Shown: positions 43,134-53,117, counted from the first letter of the stretch. The stretch: 64,000 nucleotides of DNA from Tenacibaculum ovolyticum DSM 18103 (GCF_000430545.1 NZ_AUMF01000008.1:124001-188000); one strand, 5' to 3'. Numbers and translations: made by a program. Notes: generated by a model from the sequence alone, not told the origin.

Positions 43134-44540
43134 TTATTTTAAAGTTGACGGACAAACAGTTGCTGTCCTTGAGATATTCGTTTCTTTTATTGCTTTATAA
43201 CCACCAGCTACATCAATTACATTATGGTAACCTCTTGCTTTTAAAATTGATGAAGCGATTACCGAGCGATACCCACCCGCACAATGAATATAAAAATTCC
43301 CTTCTTTAGGGAATTCTTGAATATGGTCGTTTAAAAAATCTAACGGAGTATTTGGTACATCAATAATATGTTCGTTTTCATATTCTCCTGGTTTACGAGC
43401 ATCGAATACTTTTGAATTATTATTTATAGCGACTTCTAAATCATTAGCAGAAACAGAACGTAAAGTATCAATTTCTTTTCCAGATGCTATCCACCCATCA
43501 AAGCTACCGTCTAAATATCCTAAAATATTATCAAAACCAACACGTGATAAACGTGTAATTGTAGTTTCTTCTTCACCAATAGGTGTTACCAATAAAATTG
43601 GTTGTGTTACATCTTTTATTAAAGCACCTACCCAAGGAGCAAATGTACCTCCTAAACCAATAAAAATTGATTGTGGTATAAATCCTTTAATAAAGTCAAA
43701 TTGATGGCGTACATCTATAATTATAGCATCAGTTGTATTCGCTACTTTCTCAAAATCAGAAACTGATAACGCTATTGCTCCGTTTTTTATAACTTCATCA
43801 ATAGATTGATATCCTTCTTTGTTCATTTTTACATTTAAAGGAAAATAAGCTGGTGGAGGTAATAATCCGTCAGTTACTTCATTTACAAACTCTTCCTTTG
43901 TCATATCTGCTCGCAAAGCATAATTTGTTTTCTTTTGGTCACCAATAGTCCCTACAGTTTCTTTACTTAAATTTTTACCACAAGCAGAACCTGCTCCGTG
44001 TGCTGGATATACAATAACATCATCATCTAATGTCATAATTTTTGTACGCAAACTATCGTATAATAAAGCTGCTAAATCATCAACAGTAAGTGTCTTTTTT
44101 TGCGCTAAATCAGGGCGACCAACATCTCCTAAGAATAAAGTATCTCCACTAAATATTGCATGATCTTTACCTTTCTCATCTTTTAATAAGTAAGAAGTAC
44201 TCTCCATGGTATGCCCAGGTGTATGCAATGCCGTAATTGTGATATTCCCTACTTTAAAAACCTCACCATCTGTTGCTATATGAGCTTTATAATTTGTTTT
44301 AGCTGTCGGTCCGTAAACAATAGTTGCTGCTGTTTTTTCGGCTAAAGTTACATGTCCACTAACAAAATCAGCATGAAAGTGAGTTTCAAAAATATATTTA
44401 ATCGTTCCATTATCTTTTTCTGCCTTCTTTATATACGATTGTACTTCACGTAACGGATCTATTATAGCAACTTCTCCATTACTTTCAATATAGTAAGCAC
44501 CTTGTGCTAAACAACCTGTATAAATTTGCTCTATCTTCAT
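43134..44540 (-). CDS. Persulfide dioxygenase-like protein: metallo-beta-lactamase domain plus two rhodanese domains
   Basis: Residues about 1-240 form an ETHE1-type metallo-beta-lactamase domain: HFHADFVSGH, TPGHTMESTSYLL, FSGDTLFLGDVGRPDL and VYPAHGAGSACG, giving His/Asp ligands for one iron. Residues about 260-350 form a first rhodanese domain, which has no Cys in the active loop (VTPIGEEET) and is probably inactive; about 360-465 form a second with HCAGGYRSVIA and so an active-site Cys. Family members oxidise glutathione or related persulfides to sulfite. It is 468 aa, as in other such fusions. It lies 8 bp after the SulP gene, suggesting export of the sulfite or sulfate product. Confidence 0.9.
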   Translation of the reverse strand: MKIEQIYTGCLAQGAYYIESNGEVAIIDPLREVQSYIKKAEKDNGTIKYIFETHFHADFVSGHVTLAEKTAATIVYGPTAKTNYKAHIATDGEVFKVGNITITALHTPGHTMESTSYLLKDEKGKDHAIFSGDTLFLGDVGRPDLAQKKTLTVDDLAALLYDSLRTKIMTLDDDVIVYPAHGAGSACGKNLSKETVGTIGDQKKTNYALRADMTKEEFVNEVTDGLLPPPAYFPLNVKMNKEGYQSIDEVIKNGAIALSVSDFEKVANTTDAIIIDVRHQFDFIKGFIPQSIFIGLGGTFAPWVGALIKDVTQPILLVTPIGEEETTITRLSRVGFDNILGYLDGSFDGWIASGKEIDTLRSVSANDLEVAINNNSKVFDARKPGEYENEHIIDVPNTPLDFLNDHIQEFPKEGNFYIHCAGGYRSVIASSILKARGYHNVIDVAGGYKAIKETNISRTATVCPSTLK

Positions 44541-44548
44541 AATATTAA

Positions 44549-46279
44549 TTAGTCATACGCTTGGTGTATATACTGTGCGTATTTTTTTTGATTTTGATTA
44601 TCACCTGTTTTAAAAAAATTTACTGCTCCATTTGCCCTCATAAAAAAATGATCTAAACTAACCACTTCTAAGACTCCTCCTCTAAAAAAAGCATCTCTTA
44701 CAGGGCCTTTTACTCCTGCAAAATAGAATGCTATATTTCTTTTATTATAATATTTAATACGTTCTTTTAACATTTCAATACCAGTACTATCAACGCGATT
44801 TATACTTTCAGCATCTAATACTATTAATTTTAATGTTTTACCTTTTTCTTCAACCATTTCCTCTAATTTCTCTCGAAAATAATTTGAATTTGCATAAAAT
44901 AATTGAGCATCAAAACGAAATACTAATACTTCTTTATCTGTTACTACTTCATTGAATCTATGTTTATTCCTATAAAAATCAGAATTTGGAACTTTTCCTA
45001 ATTCAATTACATAAGGTCTTGAAGTTCTAAAAATTAATACAATTAAAGATAAACCTACACCTATTAAAATACCGTGTTCAATTCCAAAAGTTATTGTTGA
45101 AAAAAATGTAGCTATTAACAACCAAAAATCTAAATTATTAGCACTCCAAAGTCTTTTAGCTTCTTTAAAATTAATTAAATTGAATACTGCTACTATAATT
45201 ATAGCTGCTAATATTGTTTTTGGTAAATGGTAAAATAAAGGGGTTAAAAATAATAATGTCAATATTACTATCACTACAGATATCATTGCTGAAACTCCAG
45301 TTTTCCCTCCTGCTTCTTCATTTATAGCTGAACGAGAAAAACTTGAGGTTGATGGATATGATTGAAATAGAGAACCAACAATATTACTTAAACCTAAAGC
45401 TACTAATTCTTGATTAGGTCTTATTCTATATTCATCTTGTTTTGCCTCGAGTGTTTTACCTATTGAAATAATTTCGAGGTATCCAACCATTACTAGTGTT
45501 ACTGCAATTGGAAATAATTCCCTTACCAAAGCAATATCAATAATAGGAATTGTAAACTTAGGTAAACCTGAAGGGATCCCTTTTACAATTGCAACATCTA
45601 AAAAGTAATTTTCAAAAAAGCGAAGTACTACTATTCCTAAAACAACTACGATTAGTGCATTCGGTATTTTCTTATTAATTTTTCTAAAAATCATAATTAT
45701 AATACAAGCTATAACTCCAATAATAGTTGTATTCATATTAAAATATGATATTCTATTAATAATATCTTCTAAGAGAATGTGTACTTGATCACTTTGCAAA
45801 AATTCAACTCCAAATAAATTTCTAAATTGATTTAGGCCTATAATCAAGGCTACAGCTGATGTAAAGCCTATAATCACAGGTCTTGACAAAAAGTTAACAA
45901 TAAATCCTAAACGAAACAACCCCATTAAAAGTTGAATTCCTCCTACCATTAATGCTAATAAAATTGCTATTGCAATGTAACTTTCAGACCCTATTAACGC
46001 CAATGTTGAAACACCTGTTGCTACAATTAATGAATCCATTGCTACAGGACCAATTGCTACTTGACGTGATGAACCAAAAATAGCATACATTAATTGGGGC
46101 ATTAAAGCTGCATACAAACCATAAATTGGGGGTAACCCAGCAATTAAAGCATATGCAATTCCTTGTGGAATTAACACAGTTGCAACAGTTATACCAGCTA
46201 CAATATCACCACGCAGTTGTGATTTTTTATAACCAGGTAACCATTCTAATATAGGTATGAGTTTTTTTAATAATTTCAT
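44549..46279 (-). CDS. SulP-family anion transporter with STAS domain
   Basis: The 576-aa protein has about 12-14 membrane segments with the SulP signature near the N-terminus (VLIPQGIAYALIAGLPPIYG) and a C-terminal STAS domain from about residue 440 (VLVFRFDAQLFYANSNYF; VLDAESINRVDSTGIEMLKE). SulP carriers exchange sulfate, bicarbonate or other anions. Here the downstream persulfide dioxygenase and rhodanese genes favour sulfate or sulfite. The ATG is 1 bp after the ruvB stop, so it is transcribed with ruvB. Confidence 0.92.
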   Translation of the reverse strand: MKLLKKLIPILEWLPGYKKSQLRGDIVAGITVATVLIPQGIAYALIAGLPPIYGLYAALMPQLMYAIFGSSRQVAIGPVAMDSLIVATGVSTLALIGSESYIAIAILLALMVGGIQLLMGLFRLGFIVNFLSRPVIIGFTSAVALIIGLNQFRNLFGVEFLQSDQVHILLEDIINRISYFNMNTTIIGVIACIIIMIFRKINKKIPNALIVVVLGIVVLRFFENYFLDVAIVKGIPSGLPKFTIPIIDIALVRELFPIAVTLVMVGYLEIISIGKTLEAKQDEYRIRPNQELVALGLSNIVGSLFQSYPSTSSFSRSAINEEAGGKTGVSAMISVVIVILTLLFLTPLFYHLPKTILAAIIIVAVFNLINFKEAKRLWSANNLDFWLLIATFFSTITFGIEHGILIGVGLSLIVLIFRTSRPYVIELGKVPNSDFYRNKHRFNEVVTDKEVLVFRFDAQLFYANSNYFREKLEEMVEEKGKTLKLIVLDAESINRVDSTGIEMLKERIKYYNKRNIAFYFAGVKGPVRDAFFRGGVLEVVSLDHFFMRANGAVNFFKTGDNQNQKKYAQYIHQAYD

Positions 46280-46280
46280 T

Positions 46281-47303
46281 TTAAAAAAGACCTCCTTGAG
46301 TTGGTTCCTTTATTCTTCCTAAATGTTTATATGCTAAATCTGTTACTTCTCTTCCTCTTGGTGTACGCATTATAAAACCTTGCTGAATTAAGAAAGGTTC
46401 GTATACCTCTTCAATAGTTTCTGTATTTTCACTAACGGCTGTTGCAATTGTACTTATTCCTACTGGGCCTCCTTTAAATTTATCTATAATAGTTGATAAA
46501 ATTTTATTATCCATTTCGTCTAAACCGTGGGCATCTACATTTAATGCCTTTAAAGCATAAACAGCTATTTCTATGGTAATGCTTCCATTACCTTTTATTT
46601 GTGCAAAATCTCTAACTCTTCTTAATAATGCATTTGCAATACGAGGTGTTCCTCTACTTCTACCAGCTATTTCAATAGCTGCTTCCATAGAGATTGGTAC
46701 TCCTAAAATATGTGAGCTTCGCTGAATAATTGTAGTTAATAATTCAGTTGAATAATAATGTAAACGACTACTAATTCCAAAACGAGCCCTCATAGGAGCA
46801 GTTAATAACCCTGAACGTGTGGTTGCACCAACCAATGTAAAAGGTTCTAAGTTTATTTGAACAGTACGTGCATTTGGCCCAGATTCAATCATTATATCGA
46901 TCTTATAATCTTCCATTGCTGAATACAAATACTCTTCTACAATAGGACTTAATCGATGAATTTCATCTATAAATAGCACATCTCTTTCATCAAGATTCGT
47001 TAACAAACCTGCTAAATCACCTGGTTTATCTAAAACCGGGCCTGATGTTACTTTTATACCAACTCCTAGCTCATTTGCTAATATGTGGGCAAGTGTTGTT
47101 TTACCCAATCCTGGAGGTCCATGAAATAAGGTGTGATCTAAAGCTTCGTCTCTTTGATTTGCAGCTTCAACGAATATTTTTAGGTTATCAATTGCTTGAT
47201 CTTGTCCTGAAAAATCATCAAATGATAGCGGACGTAATTTTTTTTCTACGTCTAATTCTTCGTTTGAAAAATTAGTATTATCAGGGTTTAAGTTTTCGTT
47301 CAT
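46281..47303 (-). CDS. ruvB: Holliday junction branch-migration helicase RuvB
   Basis: The 340-aa AAA+ ATPase has Walker A in [14 protein letters not shown], Walker [12 protein letters not shown], the family block [19 protein letters not shown] (sensor 1 and the arginine-finger region), and the winged-helix C-terminus ending [20 protein letters not shown]. With RuvA and RuvC it drives branch migration during recombinational repair. It is the first gene of a transcript that continues into the SulP and sulfur genes. A -7 box lies at 47311-47318, so the mRNA may be leaderless. Confidence 0.97.
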   Translation of the reverse strand: MNENLNPDNTNFSNEELDVEKKLRPLSFDDFSGQDQAIDNLKIFVEAANQRDEALDHTLFHGPPGLGKTTLAHILANELGVGIKVTSGPVLDKPGDLAGLLTNLDERDVLFIDEIHRLSPIVEEYLYSAMEDYKIDIMIESGPNARTVQINLEPFTLVGATTRSGLLTAPMRARFGISSRLHYYSTELLTTIIQRSSHILGVPISMEAAIEIAGRSRGTPRIANALLRRVRDFAQIKGNGSITIEIAVYALKALNVDAHGLDEMDNKILSTIIDKFKGGPVGISTIATAVSENTETIEEVYEPFLIQQGFIMRTPRGREVTDLAYKHLGRIKEPTQGGLF

Positions 47304-47310
47304 GTGGGCA

Positions 47311-47318
47311 CAAATATA
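47311..47318 (-). promoter_or_regulatory. -7 promoter box for ruvB, near-leaderless start
   Basis: CAAATATA on the plus strand is TATATTTG on the minus strand; it ends seven bases before the ruvB ATG at 47303. Confidence 0.55.
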
Positions 47319-47404
47319 CTTGAAATATACTATTTGGTTTGTAATAATTGTTACGCAGTAATTAACTACGCTAAGATACGTATTACTCTTTAAAATTATA
47401 AAAC

Positions 47405-47436
47405 AAAAAAGCCTTCCAAAATTGGAAGGCTTTTTT
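47405..47436 (-). terminator. Terminator after the oxidase genes
   Basis: AAAAAAGCCTTCCAA (47405-47419) pairs with TTGGAAGGCTTTTTT (47422-47436) around AA. It has T-runs on both strands and lies after the subunit I gene. Confidence 0.85.
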
Positions 47437-47453
47437 TAATCTTTAATATATTT

Positions 47454-49241
47454 TTAAGAAGGTTCTTCTCCTTCTAATAAAGGTGTTGTTTGTAATACGA
47501 AATCTTTTCCGTGTACATATTCACCAAATCTAGAATCATTTTCATCATCCCATACCTTACTATAATCATAAGCCCATCTGTGAACTTCAGGAATAGCACC
47601 TGGCCAGTTTCCATGAACATGTTCTACTGGAGTTGTCCATTCTAAAGTATTAGATTTCCAAGGATTTTGTGTTGCTTTTTGACCTCTATACATTGAGATA
47701 AAAAAGTTCGCTAAAAATATTATCTGAGCCAAACCACCTAAAAATGCCATTAATGTCATAAATACATTAATTTCAACTAAATCATCAAACATTGGAAAGT
47801 TTGAATTTGTGTAGTAACGACGTGGTAAACCTGCCAATCCAACAAAGTGCATTGGGAAAAATACTCCATAAGATGCTATTATAGTTAACCAAAAGTGCCA
47901 GTAACCTAATGTTTTATTCATCATTCTACCATACATTTTAGGGAACCAGTGATATACACCCGCAAACATACCAAGTAATGCAGATACCCCCATTACTAAG
48001 TGAAAGTGAGCTACTACGAAGTAAGTATCATGTACGTTAATATCTAATGCTGAATCTCCTAAAACTAATCCTGTTAAACCTCCAGTAACAAATGTAGATA
48101 CTAATCCGATAGAAAATAACATTGCTGGATTTAACTGTAAATTACCTTTCCATAGAGTAGTAACATAATTAAATGCTTTAACAGCTGATGGTATTGCAAT
48201 TAATACTGTTGTAAATGTAAATACAGATCCTAAGAATGGATTCATTCCTGAGATAAACATATGGTGTCCCCATACGATTGTAGATAAAAATGCAATAGCC
48301 ATTATAGATCCAATCATTGCTCTATATCCAAAAATTGGTTTACGAGCGTTTGTTGAAATTACTTCAGATGTAAGACCTAATGCTGGTAATAATATAATAT
48401 AAACTTCAGGGTGACCTAAAAACCAGAATAAGTGTTCAAATAATACTGGTGATCCTCCTTGATAGTGTAATACTTCTCCTGATATAAAGATATCTGATAA
48501 GAAAAATGACGTTCCGAAACTTCTATCAAATATTAATAATAAAGCTGCTGATAATAATACTGGGAATGAGATTACACCAATAATAGCTGTAATAAAGAAA
48601 GCCCACATTGTTAATGGCAATCTTGTCATTTTCATACCTTTCGTACGCAAGTTTAAAATTGTTACGATATAATTTAATGATCCTATTAATGAAGATGCTA
48701 TAAAAATAGCCATAGAAACTAACCATAACGTCATTCCTGTACCTGAACCTGGAATTGCTTGTGGCAATGCAGATAACGGTGGATATATTGTCCATCCTGC
48801 TGATGCTGGTCCTGCTTCAACAAATAATGAAATTATCATAATTACTGATGATAAGAAAAATAACCAGTAAGAAACCATATTTAAAAAACCAGATGCCATA
48901 TCTCTAGCTCCAATTTGCAATGGTATTAATAAGTTTGAAAATGTACCACTTAAACCTGCTGTTAGTACAAAAAACACCATTATAGTACCATGTATTGTTA
49001 CTAATGCTAGGTACATATCTGGGTTCATTATACCATCTGTTTGATGGTCTCCTAAAAATGCTTCAATAATTGAAAATGATGTTTCTGGCCATGCAATTTG
49101 CAAACGAAACAACATAGACATAAAACCTCCTATAACTCCCATAAATATACCCGTAACAAGAAATTGTTTCGAGATCATTTTATGATCTTGACTGAAGATG
49201 TATTTAGTTACAAATGTTTCTTTGTGGTGGTGATCTGACAT
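47454..49241 (-). CDS. ctaD: Cytochrome c oxidase subunit I
   Basis: The 595-aa protein has about 12 membrane segments and the haem-copper core. Visible blocks are TIHGTIMVFFVLTAGLSGTF (haem a ligand region), WFLGHPEVYIILLPALGL (CuB His and cross-linked Tyr), TVVWGHHMFISGM-like text (here TIVWGHHMFISGMNP, the His-His CuB pair) and VHDTYFVVAHFHLVMG (haem a3 and a ligands). The GHPEVYIILLP Glu is typical of A-type proton pathways. It reduces oxygen to water. It follows subunit II by 28 bp and completes the supercomplex encoded by the act genes upstream. The C-terminal extension has HVHGNWPGAIPEVHRWAYDY. Confidence 0.97.
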   Translation of the reverse strand: MSDHHHKETFVTKYIFSQDHKMISKQFLVTGIFMGVIGGFMSMLFRLQIAWPETSFSIIEAFLGDHQTDGIMNPDMYLALVTIHGTIMVFFVLTAGLSGTFSNLLIPLQIGARDMASGFLNMVSYWLFFLSSVIMIISLFVEAGPASAGWTIYPPLSALPQAIPGSGTGMTLWLVSMAIFIASSLIGSLNYIVTILNLRTKGMKMTRLPLTMWAFFITAIIGVISFPVLLSAALLLIFDRSFGTSFFLSDIFISGEVLHYQGGSPVLFEHLFWFLGHPEVYIILLPALGLTSEVISTNARKPIFGYRAMIGSIMAIAFLSTIVWGHHMFISGMNPFLGSVFTFTTVLIAIPSAVKAFNYVTTLWKGNLQLNPAMLFSIGLVSTFVTGGLTGLVLGDSALDINVHDTYFVVAHFHLVMGVSALLGMFAGVYHWFPKMYGRMMNKTLGYWHFWLTIIASYGVFFPMHFVGLAGLPRRYYTNSNFPMFDDLVEINVFMTLMAFLGGLAQIIFLANFFISMYRGQKATQNPWKSNTLEWTTPVEHVHGNWPGAIPEVHRWAYDYSKVWDDENDSRFGEYVHGKDFVLQTTPLLEGEEPS

Positions 49242-49269
49242 AATCTATATATATACTTTAAAAAATATC

Positions 49270-50277
49270 TTATTTAATAACTTGAGCTAATGTTTGTTGC
49301 TTTGATAACCAACTGTCGTACTCTTTTTGTTCAACAACTGTTATCTTCATTTGCATATTGTAGTGAGAGGCACCACAAATTTTGTTACACAACAATAAAT
49401 AATCAAACTCGTAAGGATCTTCTCCTTTTACTTTTCTAATCTTGTTAATTCCATCTGTCTTTGCAATTACTTCTTTATTCAAACGCATATCTGCAGTTGT
49501 ATACTTAGGCGTAAATGCAAATTGAGTAATCATACCTGGTACACAATTCATTTGCGCTCTAAAGTGAGGCATATAAGCTGAGTGTAATACATCTTGTGAA
49601 CGGAACTTGAATAATATTTTTTTACCTACTGGTAAAACTAGTTCGGTTACTTTTTTATCATCTTGTGCACTAGGATCAGACATATCGACTCCCATAGAGT
49701 TTATACCTTTTATGAAATTTACATTTCCTAAACCTAATTGATTGTCTTCTCCAGCATAACGTGCTTGCCAATCAAATTGTCTTGAATAAACTTCTATTTC
49801 AATAGGGTTTTCACCATCTCCAACATACATAATATTGTTCCAAGCCCATAAACCATATCCAATTAATAAAACAATTGTTACAGCTGGAATAACTGTCCAT
49901 ATTAATTCTAGTTTATGACTATCTGCATAAAATAATGCTTTTTTATCTTTATTACCTCTGTACTTATAAGTAAAGAAGAAAATTAAGAATTGCATTGCAA
50001 ACTGAACAACTCCAATTAACCAAAATGTAATATTAAATAAGTTATCATCGTGTTCTCCTTCTATAGAAGCAGACTCTGGTAACATTACTACATTCATTCC
50101 TATTAAACAATAAATCATCATTGTGTATAAGAAAACTAAGAATCCAATTCCTATTTTAGCTTGTGTTTCGTTGTCTTTGTCTGTAGCAATTACAGAACGA
50201 AGATTCATGATACGTGTAATTTGCCAGAAACTAACTCCGATTGCAACTGCTATGAAAATATAAAATAAAGCGAGCAT
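49270..50277 (-). CDS. ctaC: Cytochrome c oxidase subunit II
   Basis: The 335-aa protein has three predicted membrane segments, one at the N-terminus (MLALFYIFIAVAIGVSFW) and two before the copper domain. The CuA site is complete: QDVLHSAYMPHFRAQMN gives the His, and CNKICGASHYNM gives both Cys, His and Met. There is an extra membrane segment compared with the usual two. It accepts electrons from the cytochromes of the ACIII complex and passes them to subunit I. The gene lies between the hairpin at 50386-50417 and subunit I. Confidence 0.95.
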   Translation of the reverse strand: MLALFYIFIAVAIGVSFWQITRIMNLRSVIATDKDNETQAKIGIGFLVFLYTMMIYCLIGMNVVMLPESASIEGEHDDNLFNITFWLIGVVQFAMQFLIFFFTYKYRGNKDKKALFYADSHKLELIWTVIPAVTIVLLIGYGLWAWNNIMYVGDGENPIEIEVYSRQFDWQARYAGEDNQLGLGNVNFIKGINSMGVDMSDPSAQDDKKVTELVLPVGKKILFKFRSQDVLHSAYMPHFRAQMNCVPGMITQFAFTPKYTTADMRLNKEVIAKTDGINKIRKVKGEDPYEFDYLLLCNKICGASHYNMQMKITVVEQKEYDSWLSKQQTLAQVIK

Positions 50278-50385
50278 AAATATTAATATTTAATAGTATT
50301 AAGAAAGACTATTATAAAGTCTTCAAATTTAATGTTTTTTTAACTCCTATGATATAAGTCATAAGATATTTTTTAAGCAAAAAAA

Positions 50386-50417
50386 TCACCTTTTTATCAC
50401 AGAAGATAAAAAGGTGA
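50386..50417 (-). terminator. Terminator between actF and the oxidase genes
   Basis: TCACCTTTTTATC (50386-50398) pairs with GATAAAAAGGTGA (50405-50417) around six bases; on the minus strand it is followed by TTTTTT. Partial read-through into ctaC is possible since no clear promoter was found between. Confidence 0.75.
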
Positions 50418-50427
50418 CTCTATATAT

Positions 50428-52008
50428 TTAATGATTACTATCTTCTCCTCTGTGTTCGATATTGTAGTAATGGTGTGTTTCACTTTCGTGTAAGAATGGA
50501 TTCCCTTTTGCTAATGGATTCGCTTTTGCAAATGCATTAAATGTTGCAAATATGAACAATCCTAAGAAAAATAGAATTCCACTTATTTCACCAACTCCGA
50601 ATCCGTATTGTGCTCCAACTGTTCCTGGCATAATCATTACAAATAAGTCTAAATAGTGACCTGCTAATATCACAACACCTCCTATTGTTACAAACCAAGG
50701 TACACTCTTAAAGTCACTATTGATTAATAATAATATTGGGAATATGAAATTCATCACTACCATTGCTAAAAATGGTACTTTATACTCATTAAAACGTAAT
50801 AAGTAATAAGTTGTTTCTTCAGGAATATCAGCATACCAAATTAACATAAACTGAGCAAACCATAAATAAGTCCAGAATACTGAAAAACCAAACATATACT
50901 TTGCTAAATCATGAATATGACTATCATTTACAAATGGTAAATAACCTTTAGCTCTTAAATAAATTGTTACAAATGCAATTACCGTTAAAGCAGATACTAA
51001 AAATGTAGCTAATACATACCAACCAAATAATGTAGAGAACCAGTGAGGATCAATTCCCATAATCCAATCCCATGACATCATAGACTCAGTAATTAAAAAT
51101 AGAAATAAGAAAACTACAGAGATATTATAATTTCTCATGTGTAGTTTTAAATCTCCATTTTCTTGCTTTATAGATCCTTTTCTAATAATAAAACGATAAA
51201 CATTCCATACAACTAGGTAAAAAACACTTCTAATTAACCATCCTGGTGTATTTAAAAACCACTTTTTTCCGTCAACTACAGGGTCGTAATTTGGACTCTG
51301 AGGGTCGAAAACACCTTCATTCATCCAAGGGAATAAATGATTCATGTGCAAAAATGTAGCAATTAAAAACACTAACATAATAGCACTTACGTAATGTAAA
51401 TTAGCTGTTATAGCTTCCATTACTCTAAATAATACTACAGACCAACCTGCTTGTGCAACTCTTTGAATTGCATAAAAAGCTAATACTAATAGTGTAACAC
51501 CTAAAAAGAACATTAATGCTACAAAAAATGCCGCCCAAGGACGATTTTGCATTTGATGAAAAGCATGTTCAGCATGTGCGTCATCATGATTTACACTATG
51601 AGTATTATCAGCGTGTGATGCTACAGTTGTTTTATGTACTTCTTTTACATCTTTAGCGTGAGCTGTATCTACTGCTTTAACAATAGCACTATCCGCTTTG
51701 TGTTCATTTTTAACATCCTCTACATGTGTTTTTGTACTATCACTAACGTGAGCTACTGTAGCTTCTTCAGCATGTTTTTCAACTTTAGCATGTGCTTCAG
51801 CCTTTACTTCTTCAACATGTGCAACCTCCTCTTTATGAGAATCTACATCTGCATGTTCACTTCCGTGAGCATTGTGTTGATTCGCTAAAATTTCTTTAGC
51901 TTCTTCTAATGTTTTAGGAGCACTATAAAAACTATAAGCAGTTCCTAAAAGTCCTAAAGCCATTAAAACAATAGCAAGCATTTTTAATTTTCCTGAAAAC
52001 TGATACAT
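50428..52008 (-). CDS. actF: Alternative complex III subunit ActF, His-rich N-terminal region
   Basis: The 526-aa protein is the quinol-cytochrome c oxidoreductase subunit ActF of the NrfD-like membrane family. A first membrane segment (MLAIVLMALGLLGTAYSFYS) is followed by a low-complexity stretch at residues 41-151 with 18 His plus many Ala, Glu, Val and Lys, then about nine membrane segments (WAAFFVALMFFLGVTLLVLA; YLWFAQFMLIWYADIPEETT). The WYADIPEET block is typical. It sits in the inner membrane with ActC and helps pass quinol electrons or protons. The His-rich region probably faces the periplasm. It ends the act operon before a terminator. Confidence 0.92.
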   Translation of the reverse strand: MYQFSGKLKMLAIVLMALGLLGTAYSFYSAPKTLEEAKEILANQHNAHGSEHADVDSHKEEVAHVEEVKAEAHAKVEKHAEEATVAHVSDSTKTHVEDVKNEHKADSAIVKAVDTAHAKDVKEVHKTTVASHADNTHSVNHDDAHAEHAFHQMQNRPWAAFFVALMFFLGVTLLVLAFYAIQRVAQAGWSVVLFRVMEAITANLHYVSAIMLVFLIATFLHMNHLFPWMNEGVFDPQSPNYDPVVDGKKWFLNTPGWLIRSVFYLVVWNVYRFIIRKGSIKQENGDLKLHMRNYNISVVFLFLFLITESMMSWDWIMGIDPHWFSTLFGWYVLATFLVSALTVIAFVTIYLRAKGYLPFVNDSHIHDLAKYMFGFSVFWTYLWFAQFMLIWYADIPEETTYYLLRFNEYKVPFLAMVVMNFIFPILLLINSDFKSVPWFVTIGGVVILAGHYLDLFVMIMPGTVGAQYGFGVGEISGILFFLGLFIFATFNAFAKANPLAKGNPFLHESETHHYYNIEHRGEDSNH

Positions 52009-52030
52009 ATCTTAACTATCTATTATAGAC

Positions 52031-52579
52031 TTATTTTAATTCGCTTCTTAACTTTTCTACATACTGCACAACTTGCCAACGCTCTTTGTACTGTAACTGT
52101 CCTGCATGAGATCCCATTAAATTTTTACCATACATAATAACATGATAAATGTTCCCTGGTGTTAATTCTCTATCTTTATAATTTGGAATACCATTGAATT
52201 TATCTCTTTGAGATAAAACGCCATTACCATCTCCTTTTGTTCCATGACATGTAGCACAGTATATTCCGTATAATTCTTTACCTTTTGCTAAACTTTTTTC
52301 TGTAGTAGCGATAGGGTTTTTTAATTCTGCTTTGGCTTTTTCATAACCTGCAAAAGTATCAGGAATATCATAAGCTACTATACCTTTTCTACTAACGGTA
52401 CCTGCAACAGGTAATCTATCAACCATCTTACCGTTTAAACCAGTTGCGCCATTTGGTTCATAAGGAACTGCTACATACATATCTGGCATATATTGTACCT
52501 GTGGTGTACGCTTGTCGCCACAAGAAACAATGCTTGACATTACTACTAAAGCGACAATTATTTTTACAAAACTTTTCAT
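52031..52579 (-). CDS. actE: ACIII monohaem cytochrome c subunit ActE
   Basis: The 182-aa protein has a lipoprotein signal (lipobox IVSCGDK), so it is membrane-anchored in the periplasm. It carries a single haem c motif CATCH (YGIYCATCHGTKGDGNG), and GKNLMGSHAGQL supplies the distal Met. It belongs to the ActE family of alternative complex III and probably takes electrons from ActA toward the oxidase. It lies 22 bp before actF and 10 bp after actD. Confidence 0.94.
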   Translation of the reverse strand: MKSFVKIIVALVVMSSIVSCGDKRTPQVQYMPDMYVAVPYEPNGATGLNGKMVDRLPVAGTVSRKGIVAYDIPDTFAGYEKAKAELKNPIATTEKSLAKGKELYGIYCATCHGTKGDGNGVLSQRDKFNGIPNYKDRELTPGNIYHVIMYGKNLMGSHAGQLQYKERWQVVQYVEKLRSELK

Positions 52580-52589
52580 ATCTCTTTAC

Positions 52590-53117
52590 TTAGTGCTTAT
52601 CTACTATGTTAATTTCTACAGCTCCTGTTGTTTCTAACAAAGCTTTTAACTCTTCTTCATTTCCATCAACTGGGATTTCCATTAAAAAATGATCATCAGT
52701 TGTTCTTGGATCTGGATTTTCTGCTTCTTTAAATGGCCATATTCTACTTCTCATGTAAAAAGTAATAACCATTAAGTGGGCTGCAAAAAACACTGTTAAT
52801 TCAAACATAATTGGCACAAATGCTGGCATGTTAGCAAACCAACTAAAGTTTGGTTTACCCCCAATATCTTGAGGCCAATCTTGAATCATCATATAATTAG
52901 TCATCCAAATAGCGAAGCATAAACCTGTAATTCCGTAAAAGAATGCAGTAATAGCTAAACGTGTTGGAGCAACTCCTAGTGCTTTATCTAGACCATGAAC
53001 TGGAAATGGACAAAATACTTCTTCAATGTGATGATTTTCTCCTTTGATTTTCTTAACGGCATCCATTAAGATATCATCATCATTATAAAATGCGTGAATT
53101 ACTTTACTAGTGCTCAT
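52590..53117 (-). CDS. actD: ACIII subunit ActD (DUF3341)
   Basis: The 175-aa protein has the DUF3341 layout: a soluble N-terminal part (VIHAFYNDDDILMDAVKKIK; EVFCPFPVHGLDKALG), two membrane segments (AITAFFYGITGLCFAIWM; MFELTVFFAAHLMVITFYM) and a C-terminal soluble part. It is a structural membrane subunit of alternative complex III. Its start overlaps the actC stop by 11 bp, so translation is linked. Confidence 0.94.
   Translation of the reverse strand: MSTSKVIHAFYNDDDILMDAVKKIKGENHHIEEVFCPFPVHGLDKALGVAPTRLAITAFFYGITGLCFAIWMTNYMMIQDWPQDIGGKPNFSWFANMPAFVPIMFELTVFFAAHLMVITFYMRSRIWPFKEAENPDPRTTDDHFLMEIPVDGNEEELKALLETTGAVEINIVDKH

Noticed and set aside
48526..48795. Second minus-strand frame inside ctaD
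   Set aside because: It is an out-of-frame shadow within a conserved oxidase gene.
51634..51888. Plus-strand frame opposite the His-rich part of actF
   Set aside because: It is a Phe/Cys-rich antisense artefact of the His/Ala codon repeats.
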